A stretch of DNA of 64,000 bases from Psychrobacter sp. LV10R520-6. Lineage in GTDB: Bacteria; Pseudomonadota; Gammaproteobacteria; Pseudomonadales; Moraxellaceae. The stretch spans positions 2,728,001-2,792,000 of the forward strand of contig NZ_LT900024.1 of NCBI RefSeq assembly GCF_900182925.1, written 5' to 3'. Positions 41,593 through 50,698 of the stretch are shown in pieces. Under the pieces are notes generated by a model. It worked only from the letters and a program-made list of their open reading frames with translations, was not told the DNA's origin and ran no database searches. Made by a program: the position numbers and the translations under genes. Each line of letters opens with the position of its first letter. Position 1 is the first letter of the stretch.

Positions 41593-42666
41593 TTACACAC
41601 CGATAGAGTGAAAAAAAGCACTGACAGTTTCGGGTATCCAGTTAATATCAAATTTTGACGTTTTTGCTTTTTTACCATTCGCTAGAGACGGCTTGGCATC
41701 TGACTGAGTAGCGTTGATTTTTTTATTAGAGTGCTTTTTGTCTGAACGATAGCGAAGATAGCCGATATGACCACCGTGATCCGTCTCCAGAATAGTGACG
41801 CTATCAGAAACATCGTTGGGGGTAGCGGTAAAGCCAATAAAAGGATCGTCTTTAGCGCTAATCAGCAGTAGCGGATGAGTCACACCCAATAAATGAGGTA
41901 GGGCAGAAGAGGAATGATAATAGTCGTTCTTAGAGCGATAGCCGTGACGCGGGGCCGTAAAAATATTATCGAAGTCGCTAATGCGATTGACTGCCTTAAT
42001 AGAGGCGATTTCCTCTTTGGTTATATCATTGGCCAGCGCTTTTTTGATAATGGGATTGAGCAAATAGGGCGTATAAATACGGTGACTCAAAAAGCTATGC
42101 ATAGTGATAGCTGCCGATGACATATCAACGGGTGCGGAGATGACCACTGCGCCATCACACAACGCTTTATCACCATGCTCACCCATGTATTTTGCCAACG
42201 CATTACCGCCCAATGAGACCCCAACGGCATAAATATGCGCATACTGTTGGCGTAAGTTTTCTAGCGCGTGATGTACTTCACCCGTGTCACCCGCAGTATA
42301 AAACACGCGTCCGCTAGCAGGAATACCACCGCAACTGCGAAAATGTGCTACGACAAAGTGCCAACCCTGAGCATGCATCTCATAAGCCAACACGCGCGCA
42401 TAATGGCTGTCGCTACTGCCTTCCATACCATGAAATAGCACAATTAACGGTGTCTTTTCTAACGCATCATCATTACCTGTGTCTGTGTTCAGCTCATGGG
42501 CATCATAAAAGTCATAAGCAATATCGCTTTCATCCAAAGAGTCTTTTTCGACCACCCTTCTGTAAGTGGGTGCTTTTGGGGCAAAAAACTTGGGCAAGAT
42601 ACTTTGTAGGTGCGGATTAGTGAGCCAAAATGGCGGCTTAAATTTGTTATAAGTAAAATTAGTCAT
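41593..42666 (-). CDS. YheT family alpha/beta hydrolase
   Basis: A 357-residue hydrolase. The N-terminal FKPPFWLTNPHLQSILPKFF is the YheT/ABHD signature. It has FHGMEGSSDSHYA, the nucleophile loop GVSLGGNAL, SAKDDPFI (Asp) and DHGGHIGY (His). A charged, Lys-rich insert lies near the C terminus. It is encoded 46 bp upstream of the thioesterase gene on the same strand, so the two may be co-transcribed. Confidence 0.9.
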   Translation of the reverse strand: MTNFTYNKFKPPFWLTNPHLQSILPKFFAPKAPTYRRVVEKDSLDESDIAYDFYDAHELNTDTGNDDALEKTPLIVLFHGMEGSSDSHYARVLAYEMHAQGWHFVVAHFRSCGGIPASGRVFYTAGDTGEVHHALENLRQQYAHIYAVGVSLGGNALAKYMGEHGDKALCDGAVVISAPVDMSSAAITMHSFLSHRIYTPYLLNPIIKKALANDITKEEIASIKAVNRISDFDNIFTAPRHGYRSKNDYYHSSSALPHLLGVTHPLLLISAKDDPFIGFTATPNDVSDSVTILETDHGGHIGYLRYRSDKKHSNKKINATQSDAKPSLANGKKAKTSKFDINWIPETVSAFFHSIGV

Positions 42667-42746
42667 AGAGTCGTATCAGGTTTGATTAAGAAAAAAGGGT
42701 AATAGTACATTTTTTTTAATAAAATTGCTGTGTTTTCAAATATTAA

Positions 42747-42760
42747 GTTTCACGTGAAAC
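42747..42760. promoter_or_regulatory. parS-like site, intergenic
   Basis: Perfect GTTTCACGTGAAAC in the gap upstream of the YheT-family gene. Confidence 0.75.
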
Positions 42761-42892
42761 AAATAATATATTTTAACTAAGGTATTAAAAGTAACTATCA
42801 TACTCAGCTATGAGCAGGGTTCCAATATTTTTTAGTGAACCATTCAGTGAACAGACATATACTCAGAAGATAAGTTATTATTAACAATTTGA

Positions 42893-43492
42893 TTAGTCGT
42901 CGTCATATAAAACCTTACCTGCCATCGCCAGCTCTATCTTTAGCGCTTCAATATCGCCCTCAGCAATGGTAACGGTTAATAGCACATTCTCACTATAAGC
43001 AACGTCGTCAATACTACCGTTTAAGCTGTCGACCACATAGCGGCATTGTGCTTCAGTGGCAAACTCAGCCTGTATTTTGATTTGAGCCATTGCCACATAA
43101 GGGCTTAATATCATTTCATCGACTGTGGCTTGCGCAGAGCCAGCATAGGCGCGTGTCAGACCGCCCGCGCCAAGCTTAATACCGCCAAAATAACGCACTA
43201 CTATAATAATGATGTTGCCAATAGCTTTGTGCTGAAGGACGTTTAATATAGGTCGTCCTGCCGTACCACTTGGCTCACCATCATCATCGAAGCCAGCACT
43301 GGTGGTATTGGTTGGATCACCGATAATATAAGCCCAGCAATAATGACGGGCATCGGCATATTGCTCGCGCAGTTGTTCCACGTGAAACATAGCTTGTTCA
43401 CGTGAAGTTACTGGATAAGCATAAGCAATAAATTCAGATTTCTTAATTTCAAGACGCGCGTTTACTGCTTTTTGTAGGGTTTGATAACTCAT
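42893..43492 (-). CDS. yigZ: YigZ/IMPACT family protein
   Basis: A 199-residue protein with the UPF0029 N-terminal domain (KKSEFIAYAYPV, DARHYCWAYIIG, DDGEPSGTAGRPIL, VVRYFGGIKLGAGGLTRAY) and a DUF1949-like C-terminal part. The role is not well defined; relatives affect translation control or peptide processing. A parS-like variant lies inside the gene. Confidence 0.92.
   Translation of the reverse strand: MSYQTLQKAVNARLEIKKSEFIAYAYPVTSREQAMFHVEQLREQYADARHYCWAYIIGDPTNTTSAGFDDDGEPSGTAGRPILNVLQHKAIGNIIIIVVRYFGGIKLGAGGLTRAYAGSAQATVDEMILSPYVAMAQIKIQAEFATEAQCRYVVDSLNGSIDDVAYSENVLLTVTIAEGDIEALKIELAMAGKVLYDDD
43375..43388. promoter_or_regulatory. parS-like site inside yigZ (one-base variant)
   Basis: GTTCCACGTGAAAC, an intermediate between the T-type core and the GTTCCACGTGGAAC form seen in pseudomonads. 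A further half-match (GTTCACGTGAAGT) lies 20 bp away. Confidence 0.6.
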
Positions 43493-43607
43493 AATTAATT
43501 TAGGGTCTAGGTGGAATATGCTAAACTTGTATCATAACTACTGTCGCCTATATTGGGCGCAGTGTTCATTTTATTCTCCACTATAGCAACTGATGGTAGT
43601 AAATAGC

Positions 43608-44312
43608 ATGCGTTTAGATAAATTTATTAGTAAAGCCACCGAGCTGTCACGTAAAGAATCCAAAAAAATTCTGCACGCTAGTGAAGTCACTGTCAATGAT
43701 AAGGTGATTAAAGATCCTGGCGTACATGTTGATATTGTTAATGACGACGTCATGTGGGCAGGCGAGCCGTTATCGGTCGCTGCTGGCAATCGTTATATCT
43801 TATTGCATAAGCCAGAAGGTTTTGAATGCACGCTTAAAGTCAAAGAGCATCCTATCGTTACTGAGCTGATAGCTGTACCGGAGATTGGTAGTTTACGTAT
43901 TGCCGGACGCCTTGATGTCGATACTACTGGGGCACTACTGATTAGTGATGATGGCAAATGGTTGCATCGCGTTACTAGCCCTAAGCACGAACACGCTAAA
44001 ATCTATGAGCTGACCTTGGCTGATCCTATGGATAGCGATGCACAGGCCAATGCGGTAAAAGAAGTCGCTGAAGGTATCTTATTAGATGGCGATTACGAAG
44101 ACACTAAGCCTGCTATTCTTGAATTCATTGATGAGACCCATGCACGCTTAACCCTAGAGCAGGGTAAATATCACCAGGTCAAACGCATGATGGGTTACTT
44201 TGGTAATAAAGTAACTGAGCTGCATCGCGCTAGCATTGGCCATATTAATCTAGACGGCTTAGAGAAAGGCGACAGTCGCTTTTTGACTGCAGAAGAAGTG
44301 GCAAAGTTTTAA
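43608..44312 (+). CDS. rsuA: 16S rRNA pseudouridine(516) synthase
   Basis: Converts U516 of 16S rRNA to pseudouridine. An N-terminal S4 RNA-binding domain (MRLDKFISKATELSRKESKKIL) is followed by the RsuA catalytic domain with GRLDVDTTGALLISDDG (catalytic Asp) and KYHQVKRMMGYFGNKVTELHR. The start at 43608 gives the family N terminus MRLDKF; an upstream ATG at 43593 is open but not needed. About 234 residues. Confidence 0.93.
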   Translation: MRLDKFISKATELSRKESKKILHASEVTVNDKVIKDPGVHVDIVNDDVMWAGEPLSVAAGNRYILLHKPEGFECTLKVKEHPIVTELIAVPEIGSLRIAGRLDVDTTGALLISDDGKWLHRVTSPKHEHAKIYELTLADPMDSDAQANAVKEVAEGILLDGDYEDTKPAILEFIDETHARLTLEQGKYHQVKRMMGYFGNKVTELHRASIGHINLDGLEKGDSRFLTAEEVAKF

Positions 44313-44349
44313 CAGGACTTTTCTTATAGTTGAGCCACTTTAAAAAAAA

Positions 44350-44432
44350 TACAGTATGGCTGGGAGAAATTTTCGAAGCATCGAAAAGTGACGCAGTCAC
44401 ACAGCAAGCTAGAAAAATTTCTGCCAGTTATA
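44350..44432 (+). repeat. Interspersed palindromic repeat, copy E
   Basis: Directly after rsuA. Arms ACAGTATGGCTGGGAGAAAT and AGCTAGAAAAATTTCTGCCAG; inner GACGCAGTCACACAGC as in copy A. Confidence 0.75.
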
Positions 44433-44550
44433 CGAAACCATGTGTATATCTATTTTATTTGGTACTGACTATACAACCAGTTTGTTTATGACTAGCTTTG
44501 CCTCTTTAGGTAGTATTAATTAGAAAGTATTTAAAAACGTAGCACTGTAA

Positions 44551-44603
44551 AAACAATAACGGCAGCAGCTCTCTAATCATGTGAGCTGGCTGCCGTTATT
44601 GTT
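44551..44603. repeat. Large hairpin, possible terminator
   Basis: AAACAATAACGGCAGC pairs with GCTGCCGTTATTGTTT, extended inward by AGCTC/GAGCT with one bulge. There is no long T-tract. It lies about 240 bp after rsuA and 340 bp before the DsbC-like gene. Confidence 0.75.
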
Positions 44604-44944
44604 TGTCTCTTAGTATTTTCTATTATTCATACCTTGCTGCCTGTCTCTGTTGCTTGTCTCTTAAACATGGGTAGCAGTTTTGCAAAATTAGCCGCCAGGT
44701 CCTTATCATGCCCTTATAAAAATATGCCAATGTGCTAAAGTCTGTCCATGTTTTTTAATCTACTTTTTTGCATAATGTATTTGAGCTTTACTAAAACTCA
44801 TTATTAAAACTGTGTGCCAATTTTATTTTAGAGTAACAGTATCAGCTTAGTGTTTTTAACTTAAGTGCTTTTAAACTAAGTGCTCTTAAATTATATAGAT
44901 TAGATTAGCCGACGACTTTGTATAAACTTGATAGGACAATCCCT
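44604..44944. other. Non-coding gap upstream of the dsbC-like gene
   Basis: No gene seen. Near 44850-44890 are three loose direct repeats of TTTTAACTTAAGTGCT type (AAGTGCTTTTAAACT, AAGTGCTCTTAAAT), which could be binding sites or slippage. Confidence 0.4.
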
Positions 44945-46009
44945 GTGAAACTACCTGTATTAAAATCTGCTAGCCTCATTACTGCCATGCTATTGGCAAC
45001 GACTGCTTGCGCGCAGCCTACTGCAACAACATCTCCTAGCGAAAAGGCTAGTAAAAGCGTTCAAAGTACACAAACTACAGGTGAGGTTAACGCAGCTGTT
45101 GATAGCCAATTACGGCAAGTATTAAAGCAAGCCGGTATCAAGACTCAGATAACGTCTATTGCGCCATCGAACTTGCCTAACATGTATCAAATTAACCTTG
45201 CTGGACAGCCACCGCTGCATATGACTGAAAGCGGTCAATATGTCATTCAAGGTAAACTACAAAAGAATCCGAGTAAGCGTCTAGTGCTTGAGACCCCAGT
45301 GCGTAGCAGTAGTGCGCAAGCTGGTATTCCTGTCAATCCCAAAACTAAATCTGGCCTGTTAGCCAATATGGGTGCTCTCAAAAATATGAGTACTAAGACG
45401 CCATTTTTTTATACGGCAGTGCCGGGTGTGATCTGGGGTGCAACGTTAGAGGGCGTACCGTTCTTAGTATCGGATGATGCTCAGTACGTGACGGATGGTG
45501 AAATCTCAGTGATTGAAAATGGACAGTTTACTGGACTGGATGAGAATTTTGAAAAACGTAAAAACCAGTCGGTATTTAGCACGTTAGATGAGTCGCAACT
45601 GATTACCTATCCGGCAACCACAGCTGAAAAAGCGGTGATCTATGTGGCTACTGATGTCAATTGCCCTTATTGCCGCATGTTGCATAAACAGATGAGCAGT
45701 CTTAATAAAAAAGGCGTGACGGTTAAAACAATCGGTTATCCTATTTATGAACAGTCACCGGAGCAAATGCGTGGCATCTGGTGTCAAGCTGATGAAACCA
45801 GCCGCCGGAACGCTTTGGATAAAGCGATGTTAACAGGCAAGATGACCCCAGCGCCGGCAAGTTGTAGCGTGGATCATGTTGCGCCCAATCGCGAAAAAGC
45901 GGCTGGGCTTGCTGTGGTAGCAACACCTGCGATTTATCGTGATGACGGCGTACTGTTTCAAGCCAGCTTTGAGAGTCCGGAATTTTTAGAATTTTTGGGA
46001 GTAGAATAA
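44945..46009 (+). CDS. dsbC: DsbC-like thiol:disulfide interchange protein
   Basis: Periplasmic disulfide isomerase of about 354 residues. It has a signal peptide (LITAMLLATTACAQ), a dimerisation-like region with ASITSI-type spacing, then a thioredoxin fold with the active site NCPYCRML and a second cysteine pair (WCQADE, PASC). The GTG start at 44945 is preferred because AGGA lies 8 nt upstream; a TTG nine codons earlier is weak. The signal ends TTAC, close to a lipobox, so lipid anchoring is possible. It is longer than E. coli DsbC (236), with a Ser/Thr/Gln-rich N-terminal region. Confidence 0.85.
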   Translation: MKLPVLKSASLITAMLLATTACAQPTATTSPSEKASKSVQSTQTTGEVNAAVDSQLRQVLKQAGIKTQITSIAPSNLPNMYQINLAGQPPLHMTESGQYVIQGKLQKNPSKRLVLETPVRSSSAQAGIPVNPKTKSGLLANMGALKNMSTKTPFFYTAVPGVIWGATLEGVPFLVSDDAQYVTDGEISVIENGQFTGLDENFEKRKNQSVFSTLDESQLITYPATTAEKAVIYVATDVNCPYCRMLHKQMSSLNKKGVTVKTIGYPIYEQSPEQMRGIWCQADETSRRNALDKAMLTGKMTPAPASCSVDHVAPNREKAAGLAVVATPAIYRDDGVLFQASFESPEFLEFLGVE

Positions 46010-46054
46010 ACCACTACATAGATAAAGTACTAAAGTTACAAACTTAAAAAGACA

Positions 46055-47119
46055 TCATTGCCTATCAGCCATGTGCTGCGCGAGTCGTTCAATATGCTCG
46101 ACGCCAATACCACAGCAACCACCAATAATGCTGGCACCAGAGGCTTGCCAGAGTGTTGCCCACATCAAGTAATGCTCGGGGGTAGTGTCTTTACGTATTT
46201 GGCGCAGTTGTGCATTGGCTTGTTTGTGGATTTGTTTTGAGACAAAAGCATTGGCATAGACGCCCAGCTGCTGGGGATGTGACGCTTTGTCGATAATCGC
46301 CTTCGCAACTTGCAATGCTGAATTCATGACCTCAGGTTGACTACAGTTAAATAGTACGGCATCGACGTTCAATGCCATCATAGCTTGTACCGCCTCTGCT
46401 ACTGGTTCACCAGAGCGTAGCATAGGTGTGCTCATGGCTCGATCGGGTTCGATAGTGTCATTGGTGTCATCAGTAGCGCTATCTAGTTGACTGTCGTCTA
46501 GCGTAAACGCGATCCAAATGGGTTTCTGTGCGAGCTCTTTTTGAGTAGCTGTGAATTCAGTAATCAACTTATGCCATGTTAACGCTTCAACGATGCTGCT
46601 TTGAGTTTCCACCAGCCATATGTCCACATAGTCTACTTGTGCGGATAATAACGGATGCGCGATAGCAGGGGCTTGCTTGGCATCGAACAAGTCGGGTCGG
46701 TAAGAGCCAAACAGTGGGGGCAAACATCCAGCGATTTGTACGGTTGCTGGACTGTCAGGCTTTTTGCTTGCTTGCTTGTTGTTTGCTTGTACGGCTTCGA
46801 ATGCGAGCTTCGCTGCCGTTTTTATGAGCCGTTCACCTTCAGCAAAAAATCTATCTCCTAAATGATAAGGGGTTACCGCATAGCTATTGACGGTGATAAC
46901 CGTGGCACCAGATTTTATGTAGTCTAAGTGGATATCACGAACACTACTTGGCGCTAGACTCAATGACAGTGCTGACCATTCAGGTTGGCGAAAGGGGGCA
47001 CCGCGTCGCTCAAGCTCACGTCCCATCCCTCCATCTAATATAGTCATTGGCGCCGGGGTTGTGGATGAGGCATGAGACTGACGGCTCATCACCTTAGGCG
47101 TTGTTTGAGTGTGCATCAT
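46055..47119 (-). CDS. Homocysteine S-methyltransferase family protein
   Basis: A barrel enzyme that transfers a methyl group to homocysteine, like MmuM. TILDGGMGRELERRG opens the domain. The zinc cysteines are in FNCSQPE and the C-terminal GGCCGIG. The start at 47119 (MMHTQ) follows a GTGAG site; a TTG upstream at 47143 is weak. A hydrophilic loop (DSQLDSATDDTNDT) is inserted. The methyl donor is unknown. Confidence 0.88.
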   Translation of the reverse strand: MMHTQTTPKVMSRQSHASSTTPAPMTILDGGMGRELERRGAPFRQPEWSALSLSLAPSSVRDIHLDYIKSGATVITVNSYAVTPYHLGDRFFAEGERLIKTAAKLAFEAVQANNKQASKKPDSPATVQIAGCLPPLFGSYRPDLFDAKQAPAIAHPLLSAQVDYVDIWLVETQSSIVEALTWHKLITEFTATQKELAQKPIWIAFTLDDSQLDSATDDTNDTIEPDRAMSTPMLRSGEPVAEAVQAMMALNVDAVLFNCSQPEVMNSALQVAKAIIDKASHPQQLGVYANAFVSKQIHKQANAQLRQIRKDTTPEHYLMWATLWQASGASIIGGCCGIGVEHIERLAQHMADRQ

Positions 47120-47158
47120 AAACTCACTTATAAAATAGACCAAAAGACATGCCCTACA

Positions 47159-47818
47159 TTAAGGCAGAATAACATCAACGATTTTCCAATCAATTAACCC
47201 TTCACGTGCCATCATTACGGTAAGCGGATAACCTTTGATCTGACCACTGATACTAAAGCAATTGATACCGCAGTAGCTTAATGTTGGCTTATTACTATCC
47301 GTCCCTTGAGCTACTTGCTGCTCTAATTGCGTGGCTTGTTTTTCCATGATCTGTTGCATTTGGTTTTTGACCACCGCATTGACATCACCGCGATGAATAA
47401 TAAGATCTTGGATCAGGTTTTTTAGATCAACTTGATTGCTAGAGATTGCCCAAGCTGCGGCCAGCTCTTTGGTAGCGGTATTGGCTTGACCTTGAGTGTT
47501 GATTAGCTTTTCTATATTTTGCGGCGTGATGGCACCGTCTACGGCTTGTGCAATAAAGCCGTTCGCTGCTTGAGTCAGCGGCTCACCACCAAGCTCAGCG
47601 ACCAATGGATATTGCGTCATAGTATTAGCAAACTTACTGGTCAACTGGGTTTGGACACTCGGGCGTACTTGCTCATAATCAATGGCGGCGGCGATGGTCG
47701 CACCGTCTTTGGCATCATAAGCATTTTTGAGCTGATAAGCGCTGTAGTAAGGTGAACCAGCATATACCGCTATGGCGATGACAACCAATAATATGAGTAA
47801 TGTGGTCAGCTTTTTCAT
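47159..47818 (-). CDS. DUF2939 domain-containing protein
   Basis: A 219-residue envelope protein with an N-terminal signal/anchor (LTTLLILLVVIAIAVYAG) followed by SPYYSAYQLKNAYDAKDGATIAAAIDYEQVRPSVQTQL, the DUF2939 pattern. The function is unknown. It is encoded just upstream of the methyltransferase on the same strand. Confidence 0.87.
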   Translation of the reverse strand: MKKLTTLLILLVVIAIAVYAGSPYYSAYQLKNAYDAKDGATIAAAIDYEQVRPSVQTQLTSKFANTMTQYPLVAELGGEPLTQAANGFIAQAVDGAITPQNIEKLINTQGQANTATKELAAAWAISSNQVDLKNLIQDLIIHRGDVNAVVKNQMQQIMEKQATQLEQQVAQGTDSNKPTLSYCGINCFSISGQIKGYPLTVMMAREGLIDWKIVDVILP

Positions 47819-48314
47819 AGATATAGATACCTTTACAGTGTTTGTCCAGCGTGTTTGTGGCGATAAATACTAGCACGACTTAGCGATATAAAGGTACAAA
47901 AATATATGGGTATGACAAGGTAATATCAGTTCAGTATGGTTGTAGAGAGATACGTATTTATTATAGTTACCTTATTAGCCTGCTAGGTATTTTTATGGAC
48001 TTTCAATCGTGAATTTTGCTGCCTTTAGACAAACACTAGCAGACCAGTCAGTAATTTCTCTATTCGATAACTTGATAAATCAGCGCACCATCTCCATAGA
48101 TAGCGCAAACTTTTAATAATTGATCTGGTTAAACAGCATCCCGCCGTATTCGCTCGTCCATTCATTTAGTATCTTTTTTACATCGTTAATAGAGCCACTA
48201 TGTTTCATGTGAAACAGTCGCTTGCGATTAGGTATAAAAAGATCAATGTAACAGTTGACGACAGGGTCGATAGACCTGCCAGCCGGCGGCACTGTGATGA
48301 CGATAGGAGAGCTC
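47819..48314. other. Gap between the DUF2939 gene and dnaJ
   Basis: No gene I can support. It holds a parS-like variant at 48202-48215 and the dnaJ leader. A 67-codon minus-strand frame crosses it but looks accidental. Confidence 0.5.
48202..48215. promoter_or_regulatory. parS-like site upstream of dnaJ (one-base variant)
   Basis: GTTTCATGTGAAAC about 100 bp upstream of the dnaJ start. Confidence 0.65.
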
Positions 48315-49454
48315 ATGAGTAAGCGCGATTTTTATGAAATATTAGGTGTCAGTCAAACAGCAGATGGCAAAGAGATCAAGCGATCTTACCGTAAGCTGGC
48401 GATGAAATACCATCCAGATCGTAATTCTGATGATCCTGATGCCGAAGATAAATTCAAAGAAGCCTCTATGGCTTATGAAGTGCTCAGCGATACCGATAAG
48501 CGTTCAGCTTATGATCGTATGGGTCATGCCGCCTTTGAAAACAATATGGGTGGTGGCGGTGGCTTCGGCGGCGCCGGTGGTGGCAACTTCCAAGATATCT
48601 TTGGTGATATCTTTGGTAACTTCGGTGATGTCTTTGGTCAATCGCGTGGCGGCGGTGGCGGGCGCTCGCGTCGCGGCTCAGACTTACGTTATGTATTAGA
48701 GCTGACTTTGGAAGAAGCCGTACGCGGCTGTAAAAAAGAAGTTAGCTTTACTGCGCCAGCCCCTTGTGACACTTGCGATGGTAAAGGCGCAAAAAATGCT
48801 TCGGATGTGGTCACTTGCCAGATGTGTCATGGTCAAGGTCAAGTACGTATACAACAAGGTTTTTTCCAGGTACAACAAGCCTGCCCTCAGTGCGGCGGTT
48901 CTGGTAAGCAAATCAAAAACCCTTGCCCAGACTGTCACGGTAATGGCGTCAAAGATAAGTCTCGTAACCTAGAAGTCGCTATCCCATCCGGCGTCGACGA
49001 TGGCGATCGTGTGCGCTTATCCGGCGAAGGGGAAGCAGGCGGTACAGGTGTTCAAAACGGCGACTTATATGTCGAAGTACGGGTTAAGCCGCACAATGTC
49101 TTTACTCGCCAAGGTGCCGATCTGTACATGGACGTGCCAGTAAGCATCACTGATGCTGCGCTCGGTAAAGAAGTCGAAATTCCCACTTTAGATGGCAAAG
49201 TAAAAGTCAAAGTCGCCGAAGGGACGCAAAGTGGCAAGCTGCTACGTGTTCGCAGTAAAGGCGTGACTCCGGTACGTACCACCATGAAAGGCGATATGAT
49301 CTGCCGCGTGGTTATCGAGACTCCAGTGAACCTAAACCGTGAGCAAAAAGACTTATTGCGTCAGTTCCAAGACACGCTAGATGATGACAGCCATCATCAG
49401 CAGTCACCGCATAAAAAGTCATTCTTTAAAAAGTTTGGTGAATTGTTCGATTAA
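48315..49454 (+). CDS. dnaJ: Chaperone protein DnaJ
   Basis: Co-chaperone of DnaK, 379 residues. The J domain ([35 protein letters not shown]) includes the HPD motif, followed by a Gly-rich linker. Four zinc motifs ([32 protein letters not shown]) precede the C-terminal substrate domain. AGGAGA lies just upstream of the chosen ATG. dnaK is not in the window. Confidence 0.97.
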   Translation: MSKRDFYEILGVSQTADGKEIKRSYRKLAMKYHPDRNSDDPDAEDKFKEASMAYEVLSDTDKRSAYDRMGHAAFENNMGGGGGFGGAGGGNFQDIFGDIFGNFGDVFGQSRGGGGGRSRRGSDLRYVLELTLEEAVRGCKKEVSFTAPAPCDTCDGKGAKNASDVVTCQMCHGQGQVRIQQGFFQVQQACPQCGGSGKQIKNPCPDCHGNGVKDKSRNLEVAIPSGVDDGDRVRLSGEGEAGGTGVQNGDLYVEVRVKPHNVFTRQGADLYMDVPVSITDAALGKEVEIPTLDGKVKVKVAEGTQSGKLLRVRSKGVTPVRTTMKGDMICRVVIETPVNLNREQKDLLRQFQDTLDDDSHHQQSPHKKSFFKKFGELFD

Positions 49455-49501
49455 TAGATTTTATTATTAGCAATAAGCTTTATTGAATAAATCATTATCT
49501 T

Positions 49502-49540
49502 AAGCCCCTAAGTTTCACGTGAAACTTAGGGGCTTTTTTG
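49502..49540. terminator. dnaJ terminator with embedded parS-like core
   Basis: A 34-bp perfect palindrome (49502-49535), AAGCCCCTAAGTTTCAC plus its exact complement, followed by a T-tract. Its centre, 49512-49525, is the perfect parS-like core GTTTCACGTGAAAC. Confidence 0.85.
49512..49525. promoter_or_regulatory. parS-like site inside the dnaJ terminator
   Basis: Perfect GTTTCACGTGAAAC forming the loop-proximal half of the terminator stem. Confidence 0.75.
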
Positions 49541-49699
49541 TTTCAATCAACATAGTTAGCACTGTTTCTGAATAATCCTGAAATCACTCTATTCAACAGA
49601 ACGCTTTTGCTAAACGTAAAAAAATTAATTCATGCTATGATATTAAAAAAGTTTATTAACGATTATCACCTCACAAAATAAAAATTTCAGGATAAAATC

Positions 49700-50530
49700 A
49701 TGAGTCAAAAAGCAGACGAACAAACCATTAATATCGGCGTTATCGGAGCAGGTGGACGGATGGGGCGTATGCTCGTCGAGGCGGTACAAGACAATCCGCA
49801 GACCACATTAAGCGCAGCGATTGAACGTCAAGGTTCAAGTTTGGTTGGTGCCGATGCTGGAGAAGTGGCGGCTATAGGACGCTTAGAGGTACAAATCGTT
49901 GATGATCTAGCTGCCGTGATTAATAATATTGACGTGCTCATCGATTTTAGCTTGCCTGATGCTACTGAGCAAAATATGCAAGTTTGCGCTAAACATAAAG
50001 TGGCGATGGTCATCGGTACTACTGGCTTCAATGAACAACAAGAACAAGTGTTATCAGAGGCAAGCAAGAAAATTGCTATCGTTTATGCGGGTAACTATTC
50101 TACTGGGGTTAATTTGTCATTAAAGCTGTTAGAGATGGCCGCTAAAGCGTTCGGTGCTGATGCCGATGTGGAAATTATTGAAGCGCATCATAAGCATAAA
50201 ATTGATGCGCCATCTGGTACGGCTTATATGATGGCCGAAGCAGTGGCACAGGCGCGCGGACAAAATCTAAAAGATGTAGTGAACTATGGCCGTGAAGGCC
50301 AGACAGGCGAGCGCGAAGCAGGTGAGATTGGTATTCATGCGATACGCGGTGGCGAAATCGTCGGCGATCATACCGTGATGTTTATCGCTGATGGGGAAGT
50401 GGTTGAAATTACCCATCGTGCCCGGGAGCGGATGACCTTTGCCGCAGGCGCAGTACGGGCCACTACTTGGATAGTTCAGCAGCCGGCTGGACAATATAAT
50501 ATGCAAGATGTCTTGGGTTTAAATGAGTAG
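49700..50530 (+). CDS. dapB: 4-hydroxy-tetrahydrodipicolinate reductase
   Basis: Lysine/diaminopimelate pathway reductase. NAD(P)-binding GVIGAGGRMGRMLVEAV at the N terminus; the substrate signature EIIEAHHKHKIDAPSGTAYMMAEA. The length, 276 residues, is normal. A 14-15-bp tandem repeat begins at its stop codon. Confidence 0.97.
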   Translation: MSQKADEQTINIGVIGAGGRMGRMLVEAVQDNPQTTLSAAIERQGSSLVGADAGEVAAIGRLEVQIVDDLAAVINNIDVLIDFSLPDATEQNMQVCAKHKVAMVIGTTGFNEQQEQVLSEASKKIAIVYAGNYSTGVNLSLKLLEMAAKAFGADADVEIIEAHHKHKIDAPSGTAYMMAEAVAQARGQNLKDVVNYGREGQTGEREAGEIGIHAIRGGEIVGDHTVMFIADGEVVEITHRARERMTFAAGAVRATTWIVQQPAGQYNMQDVLGLNE

Positions 50531-50617
50531 GGCTGAAATAATTAATGCTTAAATGAGCAGGCTTAAATGCGTAGGGCTTAAATGCGTAGGGCTTAAATGA
50601 GCAGGCTTAAATGCGTA
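50516..50617. repeat. 14-15-bp tandem repeat after dapB
   Basis: Five units beginning GCTTAAATG at 50547, 50561, 50576, 50591 and 50605, alternating GAGCAG and CGTAGG endings. A degenerate first unit (TTTAAATGAGTAGGGC) overlaps the dapB stop, suggesting expansion from the gene's own 3' end. Confidence 0.9.
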
Positions 50618-50698
50618 TTCTTAAGTTATTGATAATAGGGAGTAGCACGTGGATACAGGCAAATATACCGCGCTTTTTTGATTGCGATTTATTGACGA

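Noticed and set aside
48113..48316. 67-codon minus-strand frame upstream of dnaJ
   Set aside because: It overlaps the dnaJ start on the opposite strand, has no binding site or family resemblance, and its middle is a parS-like site.
50516..50617. Reading the dapB-distal repeats as a CRISPR-like array
   Set aside because: The units are contiguous with no spacers; it is a simple tandem repeat.
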